Positions 21,526 through 31,144 of a stretch of 40,743 bases of DNA are shown piece after piece; position 1 is the stretch's first letter; each line of letters starts with the position of its first letter. Source of the DNA: Alphaproteobacteria bacterium (GTDB lineage: Bacteria > Pseudomonadota > Alphaproteobacteria > UBA9655); contig JAKFXB010000007.1 of the NCBI GenBank assembly GCA_021731585.1, positions 1-40,743 of the forward strand. Direction: 5' to 3'. The position numbers and the translations under genes are program-made. A model generated the notes under the pieces. It was not told the origin of the DNA. It did not search any database and saw only the letters and a program-made list of their open reading frames with translations.

Positions 21526-22346
21526 TGACAGGGAACTGAGCTTATAAAACCACTGTAAACGCTAACAAGAAGAAATACCCCTAAAAGCAATCGGTAGATA
21601 ACAAAGGGCGTAAGCGTTGATCTTTGAAGCCATCGCATCATAAAAGCAATGGCACAAAATCCAAAAAAGAAGGAAAAAGCCATCACTAAAAGGGCATCGT
21701 TTAAAAGGGACATATCTCCTTCTTTTACAAACTGATACCCCTTTAAAAGGCCTGCTGCCGTAATAGTAGGAATGGACATTAAAAAAGCAAAACGCGCTGC
21801 ATCGGCACGTTTATAGTTCATAAATCTTCCTGCTGTAAGGCAAGCCCCTGAACGACTAACACCATTCACAAGAGCCACACATTGGGCCAGGCCAAAATAC
21901 ACCGCACGCTTTAGATTTGTATCGGCCACCGTTTCTATCATTTGGCCATACTTGTCAGCTGCATAAAGAATCAGACCAAAAATAATGCCAACCCAAGCAA
22001 TCACTGTCACGCTTCGCAAAGCATCTCCTGCCCACTTTTCAAATACAACCCCTAATAAAACCACAGGAATTGTTGCAATCACAAGATTGATGAGAAGCTG
22101 GGTATTCTCATTCACTTTGCCTCTGAGAAGAGAAAAGGTTCCCTTAAAAAGGGAAATGACATCCTTGTGAAAATAGACAAGAACGGACCCCAATGTCCCT
22201 AAGTGCGCCGCCACATCAAACATTAAGCCTTGATCACGCCATCCACACAGAGCTGGAACAAGAACTAAATGGCCTGAAGAGCTGATGGGAAGAAATTCGG
22301 TCACACCTTGAATAAACGAAAGTAGTAAGATTTGCTCTAGAGTCAT
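21522..22346 (-). CDS. uppP: Undecaprenyl-diphosphate phosphatase UppP (BacA)
   Basis: UppP recycles the undecaprenyl carrier lipid for cell-wall synthesis at the inner membrane. The 274 residues are mostly membrane helices. The first family motif is FIQGVTEFLPISSSGHLVL (11-29, with Glu17), and the second is VNGVSRSGACLTAGRF. Both hold the residues needed for activity. It is divergent from the GST gene across 67 bases. Confidence 0.96.
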   Translation of the reverse strand: MTLEQILLLSFIQGVTEFLPISSSGHLVLVPALCGWRDQGLMFDVAAHLGTLGSVLVYFHKDVISLFKGTFSLLRGKVNENTQLLINLVIATIPVVLLGVVFEKWAGDALRSVTVIAWVGIIFGLILYAADKYGQMIETVADTNLKRAVYFGLAQCVALVNGVSRSGACLTAGRFMNYKRADAARFAFLMSIPTITAAGLLKGYQFVKEGDMSLLNDALLVMAFSFFFGFCAIAFMMRWLQRSTLTPFVIYRLLLGVFLLVSVYSGFISSVPCH

Positions 22347-22413
22347 AGGGGCTCCTTATGGTAGAAAGTGAGGAAGTAGCATAAAATTAATTTCAATCCA
22401 AGGAAAAACTCTC

Positions 22414-23082
22414 ATGCGGAAACTCTATCATTACTGGCTCTGCCCTTTTTCCCGAAAAATACGTCTTCTTTTAGCTGAAAAGAAACTTTCCTTTACTCTA
22501 GAAGTCATTAAACCTTGGGATCCTCAACCTTCTCTTCTTCAATTAAACCCTGAAGGACTTCCCCCCATTCTTACCGATGACGATGGGAAAAATATTTGTA
22601 ATGCCTATCCCATTACAGAATATCTCGAAGAGGTTTATCATGAGCAGCCAAGCTTAGGGAAAACATCTCTTGAACGTGCTGAAGTCAGGCGTCTCATTGC
22701 CTGGTTTGACGAAAAATTTAATAGTGAAGTCACTCATAATTTGGTCTTTGAGAAAGTCTTGCGCCGTAAAATGGGACAAGGCGGACCTGATTCAGCGACC
22801 ATCCGCATTGGAAATGCTAATATTCATGATCACCTAGAGTATATCTCTTGGCTATGTGATAGGCGCAATTGGCTCGGAGGAGAAGAATTTTCTCTTGCAG
22901 ACATTTCAGCTGCTGCCCACTTATCATGTGTTGACTACCTTGGAGATGTCCCTTGGGATAAACATCCCGTGGCAAAGCTTTGGTATTCGCGGGTTAAATA
23001 ACGCCCCAGCTTTCGCGACATTTTAGCTGATAGCGTCCCTGGGATTACTCCCTCTCCTGAGTATACAGATTTAGATTTTTAG
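22414..23082 (+). pseudogene. Glutathione S-transferase family gene with an in-frame nonsense codon
   Basis: The open part (22414-23001) encodes 195 residues: a thioredoxin-like N-terminal domain (LYHYWLCPFSRKIRLLLAEK, then NPEGLPPIL) and a helical GST C-terminal domain (WLGGEEFSLADISAAAHL). It stops at a TAA (22999-23001). Reading on in the same frame gives RPSFRDILADSVPG and ITPSPEYTDLDF, ending in TAG at 23080-23082. That is the expected ending of this GST subfamily (SRPSFRxxLADxVPG...DLDF). A single change of TCA (Ser) to TAA explains it. The truncated 195-residue protein may still fold, so this could be a shortened gene rather than a dead one. recJ starts 5 bases after the original stop. 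Confidence 0.85.
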
Positions 23083-23087
23083 GTTTT

Positions 23088-24866
23088 ATGAAAGAAATTT
23101 GCGCCTCATCCTTCTCTGAAAAACGTTGGGTCTTACGCCCTTGTGATGACGCTCTTATCCTTACTTTCATGCAAAAATTAGGCTTCTCGGAAACTCTATC
23201 TCGCCTTTTGGTCATGCGCCATCAAACCCTTGAGTCTTCCTCCCTTTTTCTAGAGCCCAGCCTCCGTCGCCATTTACCCGATCCCCTGATTCTAAAGGAT
23301 ATGGACAAAGCTATACAGCGTCTGCACCAGGCCATTAAGGCGGGCGAGAAAATTCTTGTCTGGGGAGATTATGATGTGGATGGCGCCACCTCTGGTGCTC
23401 TTCTCCATCGCTTTTTTAGGACCATCGGTGTTCCCATTGCTCTTTATATTCCTGATCGCATTAAGGAAGGTTACGGCCCTAACATTGCAGGCATTCAGAA
23501 GTTTATTCGCGAAGGCTATACGGTCATGGTGACTGTTGATTGTGGCACGACCTCCTTTGATGCCATTGAAGCGGCAACAGGCATGGACGTGATTGTGTTG
23601 GATCACCATGCGCCTGAAGCTAAACTTCCCAAGGCTTATGCTCTCGTCAACCCCAACCGCCTTGATGAAGATCCCATGACAACTCAGGCCCTCGGCCACT
23701 TGGCCGCGGTGGGCATATCTTTTTTATGTATTGTGGCCCTTAACCGCACTTTAAGAGAAGCTGGATTTTATAAAGCGCGTCAAGAACCTGATCTCCTTTC
23801 CCTCCTTGATCTTGTGGCTTTAGGCACCGTTTGTGATGTGATGTCTTTGACGGGACTTAACCGCACCTTTGTCTCTCAAGGCCTTAAGGTCATGGCACAG
23901 CGACAAAATATAGGACTCAAAGCCCTTGCCGATATAGGCGGACTTTCAGAAACCCCATCACCCTACCATCTGGGCTTTGTTCTGGGACCTCGTATTAATG
24001 CAGGCGGGCGGGTTGGGGAGTCTTTTTTAGGGGCGCGCCTTTTATCTACAGAAAACGCGGAAGAAGCGCTCAAGATTTCTCAAAAACTTGATATCTACAA
24101 CCAAGAAAGACGACTTCTTGAAGCAGATGCCTTAGAGCAAGCTCTTATCCAAGTAGGTCCAGAAACCCCTTTTATTGTGGTGGACCGAGACGGATGGCAT
24201 GAAGGGGTGATTGGTATTGTGGCCGGGCGCCTTAAGGAAAAATACCACAAACCTACTGCTGTCATTACGTGGAATGAAGACGGCATAGGAAAGGCCTCCG
24301 CCCGTTCTATCCCTGGCTTTGATTTTGGTCAATTTGTCCATAAAGCTCACCATTTGGGATATCTTTTAGGGGGGGGTGGCCATGCCATGGCTGCCGGCTT
24401 CTCCCTTACCAAAGAACATCTTCCCCCCTTCAAGAAATTTCTTGCAGATGAACTGAGAAGAGTTGCTCAAGACGTTGACTTAAGTCCTTTGGTTTTGTGC
24501 GATGGATATTTGGATTTAGCTTCTCTCACGCCAGCTCTTTTAGAGGAAATTGATAAACTTTCCCCTTTTGGGATGGGCAACCCGGGGCCCAAATTTATCT
24601 TCTCTGATGTCGTGGTTAGCTCTTACATCCTTATCAAGGACGAACATATTAAATGTCGCTTTACTCAAGGGGATGGAGTTAATATTGAAGGCATTGGCTT
24701 TCGCTTGAAAGGCTCCCCCCTTGGAGACATATTAATGGAGGCAAAAGATCGCCCCTTTGACCTTCTCGCTTCTCCCAAACTCGATACCTGGGGTGGAAAG
24801 ACAAAAATCACCCTCATGATTGAGGATATGGCTCTTCCCTCTCTCGGCTTAAAGAAGGTAGGATGA
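23088..24866 (+). CDS. recJ: Single-stranded-DNA exonuclease RecJ
   Basis: RecJ is the 5'-3' ssDNA exonuclease of recombination and mismatch repair. The 592-residue length is typical. DHH-family motifs are present: VWGDYDVDGATSG (about 91-103), TVDCGTTS, VLDHHAPE and the DHHA1 motif GGGGHAMAAGFS, followed by the OB-fold C-terminus (LSPFGMGNPGPKF). It is followed after 4 bases by recG, so the two repair genes are probably co-transcribed. Confidence 0.97.
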   Translation: MKEICASSFSEKRWVLRPCDDALILTFMQKLGFSETLSRLLVMRHQTLESSSLFLEPSLRRHLPDPLILKDMDKAIQRLHQAIKAGEKILVWGDYDVDGATSGALLHRFFRTIGVPIALYIPDRIKEGYGPNIAGIQKFIREGYTVMVTVDCGTTSFDAIEAATGMDVIVLDHHAPEAKLPKAYALVNPNRLDEDPMTTQALGHLAAVGISFLCIVALNRTLREAGFYKARQEPDLLSLLDLVALGTVCDVMSLTGLNRTFVSQGLKVMAQRQNIGLKALADIGGLSETPSPYHLGFVLGPRINAGGRVGESFLGARLLSTENAEEALKISQKLDIYNQERRLLEADALEQALIQVGPETPFIVVDRDGWHEGVIGIVAGRLKEKYHKPTAVITWNEDGIGKASARSIPGFDFGQFVHKAHHLGYLLGGGGHAMAAGFSLTKEHLPPFKKFLADELRRVAQDVDLSPLVLCDGYLDLASLTPALLEEIDKLSPFGMGNPGPKFIFSDVVVSSYILIKDEHIKCRFTQGDGVNIEGIGFRLKGSPLGDILMEAKDRPFDLLASPKLDTWGGKTKITLMIEDMALPSLGLKKVG

Positions 24867-24870
24867 GCCT

Positions 24871-26934
24871 ATGCGACCTGAAATTCTCTTTCCCCTTTTT
24901 GCCCCTCTTTCAAGTTTAAAGGGAGTGGGGCCCAGTTTGATAAAAACCCTGGATCGGCTTCAGATCAAATGCGTCTTTGATTTAGTATGTCACCTTCCCG
25001 TTGGGGTGGCGCATTTCCCTTTGAAACGGTCTCTCAAAGAATGCCGGCCAGGAGAGTCCGTGGCACTTGTCGTTAAAATTCTCGACTACAGCGCCCCCAC
25101 AAAGAAACCCTTTAAAGTCATGTGTGAAATGGAGAAGGATCCCTTCAATCTCACGTTTTTTAAAGCCTATCCTAAATCCATTGAAACGCGATTGCCAAAG
25201 GGACAGCAACGCCTCATCTGCGGAACGATTGAGCGATTTCTAGGAGAATGGCAGCTGGCCCATCCGGAGCGCATTGCCCCCGCAGAAGTCGCGCCCTATT
25301 GGAAAGAAAAAAGTCCTCTTTATCCCTTGACCGCAGGGCTCTTTCAAAATCAAGCCCAGAGGTTTACAGAACTTGCCTTGGGACGCCTTCCGGACCTTCC
25401 CGAATGGATCCCCTCGGCCCATCAAAACAATATCTGGCCTTCTTGGAAAACAGCTTTTGAAACGGTTCATGCCCCTCAAGTTGAATCAGACCTATTGCCC
25501 CATCACCCGGCCCGAGAACGTCTGGCCTTTGATGAGCTTTTTGCAGACCAATTGGCCCTCAGTTTGGTGCGCAATTCTCAAACCAAAGGAAAAGCAATTA
25601 CATCAACCGGTACTCTAAAAGCAAAAATTCTTAAGGCCTTTGGCCATCCCCTTACACCGGGACAGACAAAGGCCTTGAGAGAAATTGAAGACGATATGAC
25701 CTCAATGCATCGCATGGTTCGTTTAATTCAAGGCGATGTGGGATCAGGCAAAACTCTGGTCGCTTTGCTTGCCATTGCCGATGCTATCGAAGCAGGCTAC
25801 CAGGCTGCCTTTCTTGTCCCCACAGAAGTCCTTGCCAATCAACATGCAAAAACTCTCACAAAGTTAGCTGCAGAAGCAGGCATTTCAGTGGCTCTCCTCA
25901 CTAGCCGTCAAAAGCAAAAACAAGCCCTTTATGACGATCTAAAAGATGGTAAGGTGCACCTTATTGTGGGAACCCATGCCCTTCTGCAAGAAGGCGTTCA
26001 ATTTGAAGACCTTGGGCTTGTAGTGATTGATGAACAACACCGCTTTGGAGTCGAGCAACGCATTAATCTCACCTCAAAGGGTCAGGATGTAGATGTGCTC
26101 ATTATGACCGCAACCCCCATCCCGCGAAGTCTCCAGCTCACGGCCTATGGGGACTTAGAGGTCTCTCGCATCCTTGACAAACCTCAAGGAAGGCAGCCTA
26201 TTCAAACCCGTGTTTTGGGATTGAATCACCTTGATGAAGTTGTGACCGGTCTTGGGCGACTGTTAAAGGAAGGACAAAAAGTGTATTGGGTGTGTCCTTT
26301 GGTGGAGGAATCGGAAGTGATGGACCTAGCCGCTGCTACGGATCGGTATGAACACCTCAAATCTCTTTTTGGGGCAGAGAAAGTGGCCCTTGTTCATGGA
26401 AAACAAAAGGCGGAGGAGAAAGAAGCCGCCATGACTGCCTTCAAGGATGGGACTTCGCAAATTCTCGTAGCCACGACAGTTATTGAAGTAGGCATTGATG
26501 TGAGAGATGCGACCATCATGATTATTGAACATGCAGAGCGCTTTGGCCTTGCGCAACTGCACCAGCTACGAGGACGGGTCGGCCGAGGGGATAAAAACTC
26601 TCATTGTCTTCTCCTTTATGGTTATCCTATTTCGGAAATTGGCAAGCGACGTCTTCAAGTCATGAAGGAAACCAACGATGGCTTTCGCATTGCAGAAGAA
26701 GACCTCCGTTTGCGTGGGGGAGGTGATGTACTGGGAACAAAGCAAAGCGGTCTTCCCTCTTACCGTCTAGCCGACCCTTTAACTTGTGGACCTCTGTTAG
26801 AAAAAGCCTACACAGCAGCCCAAGAGCTTTTAAAAGAAGATCCCTACCTGAAATCTCCTCAGGGAAGGGCCGCTCGCATTCTTCTTTCTTTGTTTCGGCA
26901 GGAGAAAGGGATTGCTCGGTTAACGTCAGGATAA
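24871..26934 (+). CDS. recG: ATP-dependent DNA helicase RecG
   Basis: RecG is the helicase that remodels stalled forks and Holliday junctions. The 687-residue length is normal. The N-terminal wedge domain carries GVGPSLIKTLDRL. Helicase motifs follow in order: Walker A GDVGSGKT (about 288-295), PTEVLANQH, GTHALLQ, DEQH (about 386-389), TATPIPRSLQLTAYGDLE, VATTVIEVGIDV and QLHQLRGRVGRG. The C-terminal family segment (FRIAEEDLRLRGGGDVLGTKQSG) is complete. Confidence 0.98.
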   Translation: MRPEILFPLFAPLSSLKGVGPSLIKTLDRLQIKCVFDLVCHLPVGVAHFPLKRSLKECRPGESVALVVKILDYSAPTKKPFKVMCEMEKDPFNLTFFKAYPKSIETRLPKGQQRLICGTIERFLGEWQLAHPERIAPAEVAPYWKEKSPLYPLTAGLFQNQAQRFTELALGRLPDLPEWIPSAHQNNIWPSWKTAFETVHAPQVESDLLPHHPARERLAFDELFADQLALSLVRNSQTKGKAITSTGTLKAKILKAFGHPLTPGQTKALREIEDDMTSMHRMVRLIQGDVGSGKTLVALLAIADAIEAGYQAAFLVPTEVLANQHAKTLTKLAAEAGISVALLTSRQKQKQALYDDLKDGKVHLIVGTHALLQEGVQFEDLGLVVIDEQHRFGVEQRINLTSKGQDVDVLIMTATPIPRSLQLTAYGDLEVSRILDKPQGRQPIQTRVLGLNHLDEVVTGLGRLLKEGQKVYWVCPLVEESEVMDLAAATDRYEHLKSLFGAEKVALVHGKQKAEEKEAAMTAFKDGTSQILVATTVIEVGIDVRDATIMIIEHAERFGLAQLHQLRGRVGRGDKNSHCLLLYGYPISEIGKRRLQVMKETNDGFRIAEEDLRLRGGGDVLGTKQSGLPSYRLADPLTCGPLLEKAYTAAQELLKEDPYLKSPQGRAARILLSLFRQEKGIARLTSG

Positions 26935-26937
26935 ATA

Positions 26938-27618
26938 ATGCAAGAGATTACTTGGGATAATCAAAGTATACCCATCGTGTACAAGCCAAATCTGCGAGTC
27001 AAACGGATTTCTCTCCGTTTATCTCCTAAAGAACTCGCTTTTATCCTGACCCATCCACCACGGGCTACTCACCGTCAACTTCAACGCTTCCTCGACCAAT
27101 GTGGACCTTGGATTAAGCAACAACTTGAAAAAGTTACAGACGCCCCTTCCCTTCATCCAGGGGCGATACTCTCCCTTTATGGAGAAGACTTTGAATGCAT
27201 TCGTGATCCCTTAAGACGCAAACCTACGCTCTGTCAGGAAACAAAAACTTTGCGCCTCCCTCCTAAATTTTCACAAAAAGACCTTCATTCTCTCTTTAAA
27301 AAGGTCGCTCATGAAAAACTCCTTCCTCTTTTACACAAGGCGGTTGAAGCTTTAGACCAAAGAGTGGAAAAAGTTTCTTTTCGGGACAGCAAAACAAGGT
27401 GGGGTAGTTGCTCAGGGCGTAAAACCATTTCTTTGAACTGGCGACTCGTGTTTCTCCCGCCTGAGGTTGGTCATTATGTCTGTGCCCATGAAGCCGCCCA
27501 TCTTTTACATATGAATCATAGTAAAGCCTTTTGGGACGTGGTGGAGGGGATTTGCCCCACTTACAAAAAACACCGAAAATGGCTCAAAGCTCATGGATCA
27601 GTGTGGATGAGATTTTAA
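26938..27618 (+). CDS. YgjP-type (M48/DUF45) zinc metallopeptidase-like protein
   Basis: This 226-residue protein of the YgjP/DUF45 family (SprT/WLM-like) has the block FRDSKTRWGSCSGRKTISLN, then the zinc motif HEAAH (about 184-188) and the downstream ligand region MNHSKAFWDVV. It starts 4 bases after recG, so it is probably in the recJ-recG unit. The cellular substrate of this family is not well known. Its stop overlaps the end of the convergent gene by 4 bases. Confidence 0.88.
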   Translation: MQEITWDNQSIPIVYKPNLRVKRISLRLSPKELAFILTHPPRATHRQLQRFLDQCGPWIKQQLEKVTDAPSLHPGAILSLYGEDFECIRDPLRRKPTLCQETKTLRLPPKFSQKDLHSLFKKVAHEKLLPLLHKAVEALDQRVEKVSFRDSKTRWGSCSGRKTISLNWRLVFLPPEVGHYVCAHEAAHLLHMNHSKAFWDVVEGICPTYKKHRKWLKAHGSVWMRF

Positions 27619-28241
27619 AACCAGTATTTAACACCTGCGGCAAAGGCTGTAGAAGCATCATCCACACCATGATAGGTCCCGAAAACACCTGAGCGATGAT
27701 GGTAGCGCAAAACAAAAGCCCAGTTAGAATGGCAAGGGTGAGAAAAAGTGACTTCCGCCATCACAAAATTTAAGGTTTTAGATGTCTTATCGCGCCCTCT
27801 TCTCTTGACTTCAAGTTTTGGTCGACTGGTTGCAATGCTAACGCCATCCCCAATAGCCATTGTTGTCGGCATGGTCTTATTCCAAGGAAAGGACCACCAG
27901 CGAGCCACAAGAATAACTGGGTTTAATTCAAAATGATCTTGATCTCCAAAGTGTTGAACAGCCTGTCCTTCATATTCAAACCCCAAACGATTATCTAAAA
28001 ATCGTACCAGTTCTTTCGAAACAGCAATCGCAGCAATTCCTGAATCTCCAAAGTCGGCATCTTGAATAATCTTACTTGATGTTTGAGATGTTAAAGGACC
28101 TGCAAAAATCGTTGTTGCCCATCCTCGAAACCACCAGGTTTTTTTTGGTTCACACACTTGCAGATCCGCTTTTGTAGGGCAATTTCCTGCGAAAACAGGC
28201 TGAATAATCAAAAATGATAGTAGACAAAGAATGAACCACAT
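27615..28241 (-). CDS. Outer-membrane beta-barrel protein, possibly PagL-like lipid A deacylase
   Basis: The 208 residues begin with a signal peptide (MWFILCLLSFLIIQPVFAG). The mature part has alternating hydrophobic strands and ends in an aromatic residue (AAGVKYWF), as outer-membrane barrels do. Near the end the motif RYHHRSGVFGTYHG contains His-x-Ser, the pattern of the PagL active site, in the last-but-one strand as in PagL. The third PagL residue (Glu) is not clearly present. The gene follows mlaD by 15 bases and may belong to the mla unit, which fits a role in the outer membrane. The barrel call is fairly sure; the enzyme call is tentative. Confidence 0.55.
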   Translation of the reverse strand: MWFILCLLSFLIIQPVFAGNCPTKADLQVCEPKKTWWFRGWATTIFAGPLTSQTSSKIIQDADFGDSGIAAIAVSKELVRFLDNRLGFEYEGQAVQHFGDQDHFELNPVILVARWWSFPWNKTMPTTMAIGDGVSIATSRPKLEVKRRGRDKTSKTLNFVMAEVTFSHPCHSNWAFVLRYHHRSGVFGTYHGVDDASTAFAAGVKYWF

Positions 28242-28256
28242 TTAATTTTCTCCTTA

Positions 28257-29153
28257 TTATTGCCGCGGCACATAAACTCCTTTTCGCTGCGAATCAAAGA
28301 ATAAACTTCGTGGATTCTCATCTAGTTTTTCAAAGAATTGCCTGGCTGTTGTTACCATTTCGCGGGTTTCATTTAAGGTATGAAGAATCTCATAAGATCC
28401 TGTTTGAGTCAACGAATCTATTGCAATACGATTTTCCTTTAACAACTGATGGATATCTTTAGCAACACCTTCAACCTGCAGTAAAGCACTGTCTGTAGAG
28501 CGTCCAAGATGTTGAAGTTCAGTATCAAAAGTGTTCATAGCCTTACGCGTATCTTTAATTAAATCTTTTAAAGGACCTGCACTTTCCGCAAGATTTTGCG
28601 CCAAAATATCAACATTTTTTAAAGCGTCCGAAAACCGCTCTCGATTTGTTTCATTAAAGGTGATATTTATCCGATCAATAAGATTAGTGAATTTATTTAC
28701 CATACGTGGCAAGGTTGTCATAATTTCTTCAACCCCAGAATAACGGGAGGGGATTACAGGATAAGGCTCTCCCTTTTTTGCTTTAAGAAGAGGACTATCT
28801 TTACTTCCTCCCGAGATTTGGACGAATTTATAGCCAGTGAGACCTTGTAATTCAAGAGAGGCAAATGAATCCTCTCGTATAGAAATATTTTCTTTAAGTC
28901 CCACAAGAACATTCACACGATCAGGGGTATCAAGATCAAGCTTAATATTTTTAACCGTTCCCACAGGAACCCCTAAGTAGTTAACAGGCCCCCCAAGAGT
29001 CAAGCCTGTTACGGATCCAGAAAAATAAATAGTATAATACTTGACTTTATAATCGAAATCCATCTTCGCAATCCACAGGAAAAAAGCCAAAATCCCTGTG
29101 CTTAACAAAAGGACGAAGGTGCCTACAATCAAATATCCAGCTCGTGTTTCCAT
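28257..29153 (-). CDS. mlaD: MCE-domain lipid transport protein MlaD
   Basis: MlaD is the inner-membrane-anchored periplasmic ring protein of the Mla phospholipid transporter. One N-terminal membrane helix (about 6-28) is followed by the MCE domain (about 38-118: VTGLTLGGPVNYLGVPVGTV, then SFASLELQGLTGYKFVQISGG). A long helical C-terminal part (about 145-285) is larger than in E. coli MlaD and is typical of the alphaproteobacterial form. It lies 2 bases after mlaF. Confidence 0.95.
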   Translation of the reverse strand: METRAGYLIVGTFVLLLSTGILAFFLWIAKMDFDYKVKYYTIYFSGSVTGLTLGGPVNYLGVPVGTVKNIKLDLDTPDRVNVLVGLKENISIREDSFASLELQGLTGYKFVQISGGSKDSPLLKAKKGEPYPVIPSRYSGVEEIMTTLPRMVNKFTNLIDRINITFNETNRERFSDALKNVDILAQNLAESAGPLKDLIKDTRKAMNTFDTELQHLGRSTDSALLQVEGVAKDIHQLLKENRIAIDSLTQTGSYEILHTLNETREMVTTARQFFEKLDENPRSLFFDSQRKGVYVPRQ

Positions 29154-29155
29154 CT

Positions 29156-29929
29156 CTACTCCCTAAAACCGGCAAGAGCCGTTCTCCCTCGAACGCCATA
29201 AAAATAGGCATGAATCCAGGGATGCTTATTATTTAACAAAGATTTTAGTGTCCCTACAATTGCCTTTTTGTCAACTAAAACCGCAATGCGATCACACAAG
29301 CGACTAATACTATCTAAGTCATGAGTCACCATAACAACCGTTAAATTTAAATTATCTCTCAAGGTTAAAATAAGATCATCAAAGGCCGCAGCAGCAATAG
29401 GGTCAAGACCTGCGGTGGGCTCATCCAAAAAGAGGATTTCTGGATCTATCGCAAGAGCACGTGCAAGAGCTGCTCTTTTCACCATCCCCCCTGAAAGCTC
29501 AGCGGGATATTTGAAAAAATCATCTTCCTTCAATCCCACCATTTTCAATTTAATAAAAGCCATTTCTTGTGCCAAATCATCAGGCATATTTTCCATATCC
29601 TTCATTGGAATTTGGATATTTTCTCCCACTGTAAGCGAACTAAAAAGAGCTCCTCCCTGAAAGAGGACGCCCCAATGAGATTGCATATGAAGCTTTGTAA
29701 TTTTTTCAAGAGATCCGATTTTTGTCTTTAAAACAGTAATTTCTCCCTCTTTTGGAGTGATTAACCCCAAAATTGTATTCATGAGAACGGATTTTCCCGC
29801 ACCCGAGCCGCCCACAATACCAAAGATTTCTCCTTGATATATATCCAAATCAAGGTGTTCATGAATAACTTTCCCCCCCAATTCAGTAACCAAATTACGA
29901 ATAGATATAATGGGTGTTTGATTCGTCAT
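29156..29929 (-). CDS. mlaF: Mla transporter ATPase MlaF
   Basis: MlaF is the ABC ATPase that powers MlaFED. The 257 residues show Walker A VGGSGAGKSVLM (39-50), the Q-loop region, signature LSGGMVKRAALARAL, Walker B EILFLDEPTAGLDP and the switch VMVTHDL. The ATG directly follows the mlaE stop, so the pair should be made in step. Confidence 0.97.
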   Translation of the reverse strand: MTNQTPIISIRNLVTELGGKVIHEHLDLDIYQGEIFGIVGGSGAGKSVLMNTILGLITPKEGEITVLKTKIGSLEKITKLHMQSHWGVLFQGGALFSSLTVGENIQIPMKDMENMPDDLAQEMAFIKLKMVGLKEDDFFKYPAELSGGMVKRAALARALAIDPEILFLDEPTAGLDPIAAAAFDDLILTLRDNLNLTVVMVTHDLDSISRLCDRIAVLVDKKAIVGTLKSLLNNKHPWIHAYFYGVRGRTALAGFRE

Positions 29930-31075
29930 TTAAATCCCTACTTTTGAAAAGAAAATAGAGAGAAGTGCATCGGCAATAGTAACCAAAAATATGCCTTCAA
30001 CCACAGAACGCGTTGTACATATACCTATACTTTCAGCCGTTCCTTTCACACGCATCCCCTCAAAACAACTGACAAGACCTATAAGTCCTCCGAAGAGAGG
30101 GGCTTTCAAAATTCCGATCCAAAACCCACCTAAGGTCACAGACTCACTAATACGATGAATATAGAGTTGGGGAGTCACATCTAAGGAAAAAATAACCATA
30201 ATCCCACCGCCAATCAATCCAGCTATGTCAGCAGCAAAAGTTAAAAGAGGCATAATAAGAACAAGCGCTATAATACGAGGAAGAATCAAAACATCCATAG
30301 GGTTTAACCCCAAAGTATTCAGAGCATCCACCTCTTGATTAATTTTCATAATTCCTATTTGTGCTGTAATAGAACTCCCCGTACGTCCCGCTACCAATAT
30401 AGCTGTAATGAGAACACCAATTTCACGCAACATAGATATACTGACCAAGTTAATCGTATAAATTTCAGCTCCAAAACGTCTGAGCTGCTCTTCGCCTTGA
30501 TACGCAAGAACAAGCCCCAAAGAAAGCGCTAAAAGAGATATAATCGGAAGAGCATTCACCCCCATTTTTTCCATATGGTAAAAGACAGATACGACTCTCA
30601 GCCTCTTAGGGTGAAGACACGTTAAAAATAGACCCACCGCGACTTGACCCAAAAAAACAATAAGATCAAGCGTTAGAAAAACAAGCCCTAGACTTACTTT
30701 TCCTATTTCTACAAGCCGCTCTTCAAAAAAGGAGGTGGGGCGATGAATTTTTTCAAAGGAGGGTTTATAGGGAGAAAGACGTAAGGAAAGCGTTTGAAAA
30801 GCTGCACTTTCATTTTGAAGTTCAATGTGATGCCCTTTAAATTCTAAATCGTGCATTGTCCGCTGCAAAAGCCACACTCCAGCTGTGTCATACTGATGTA
30901 AATCAGACAAATCAAAAACAAGACGTTTTGGCAGAGTTTTTTGAAGAAGATCGGTGCAAAGAGGTTCAGCCTCACAGGATGTTTTAGCCATCCAAGACCC
31001 TTTAGGCTTGAGGATAGTTGTCTCTCTTTGAGAAAGCACCTCTAGTTTCGGTAAATGAATATCTATTATGGGCAT
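29930..31075 (-). CDS. mlaE: Mla transporter permease MlaE with N-terminal STAS domain
   Basis: The 381-residue protein combines two parts. About 1-105 is a STAS-like domain (KRLVFDLSDLHQYDTAGVWL, QTLSLRLSP) equivalent to the separate MlaB of E. coli. About 140-381 is the permease (GVNALPIISLLALSLGLVLA, EIGVLITAILVAGRTGSSIT, LNPMDVLILPRIIAL, GGFWIGILKAPLFGGLIGLV). It is the first gene of the mlaE-mlaF-mlaD unit and has its start in the divergent region with aroK. The fusion explains why no mlaB gene is seen. Confidence 0.95.
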   Translation of the reverse strand: MPIIDIHLPKLEVLSQRETTILKPKGSWMAKTSCEAEPLCTDLLQKTLPKRLVFDLSDLHQYDTAGVWLLQRTMHDLEFKGHHIELQNESAAFQTLSLRLSPYKPSFEKIHRPTSFFEERLVEIGKVSLGLVFLTLDLIVFLGQVAVGLFLTCLHPKRLRVVSVFYHMEKMGVNALPIISLLALSLGLVLAYQGEEQLRRFGAEIYTINLVSISMLREIGVLITAILVAGRTGSSITAQIGIMKINQEVDALNTLGLNPMDVLILPRIIALVLIMPLLTFAADIAGLIGGGIMVIFSLDVTPQLYIHRISESVTLGGFWIGILKAPLFGGLIGLVSCFEGMRVKGTAESIGICTTRSVVEGIFLVTIADALLSIFFSKVGI

Positions 31076-31144
31076 TATAAAAGGTGCTTCCTCTCGAGTT
31101 TACAATTATGTATGTTAAAGGAAATTAAGAAAGATTTCAAAGGA

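Noticed and set aside
22414..23001. GST gene as an intact 195-residue gene
   Set aside because: The same frame continues after the stop with the family's expected C-terminus, so a nonsense change is a better reading. A frameshift was also considered and rejected because the tail is in frame.
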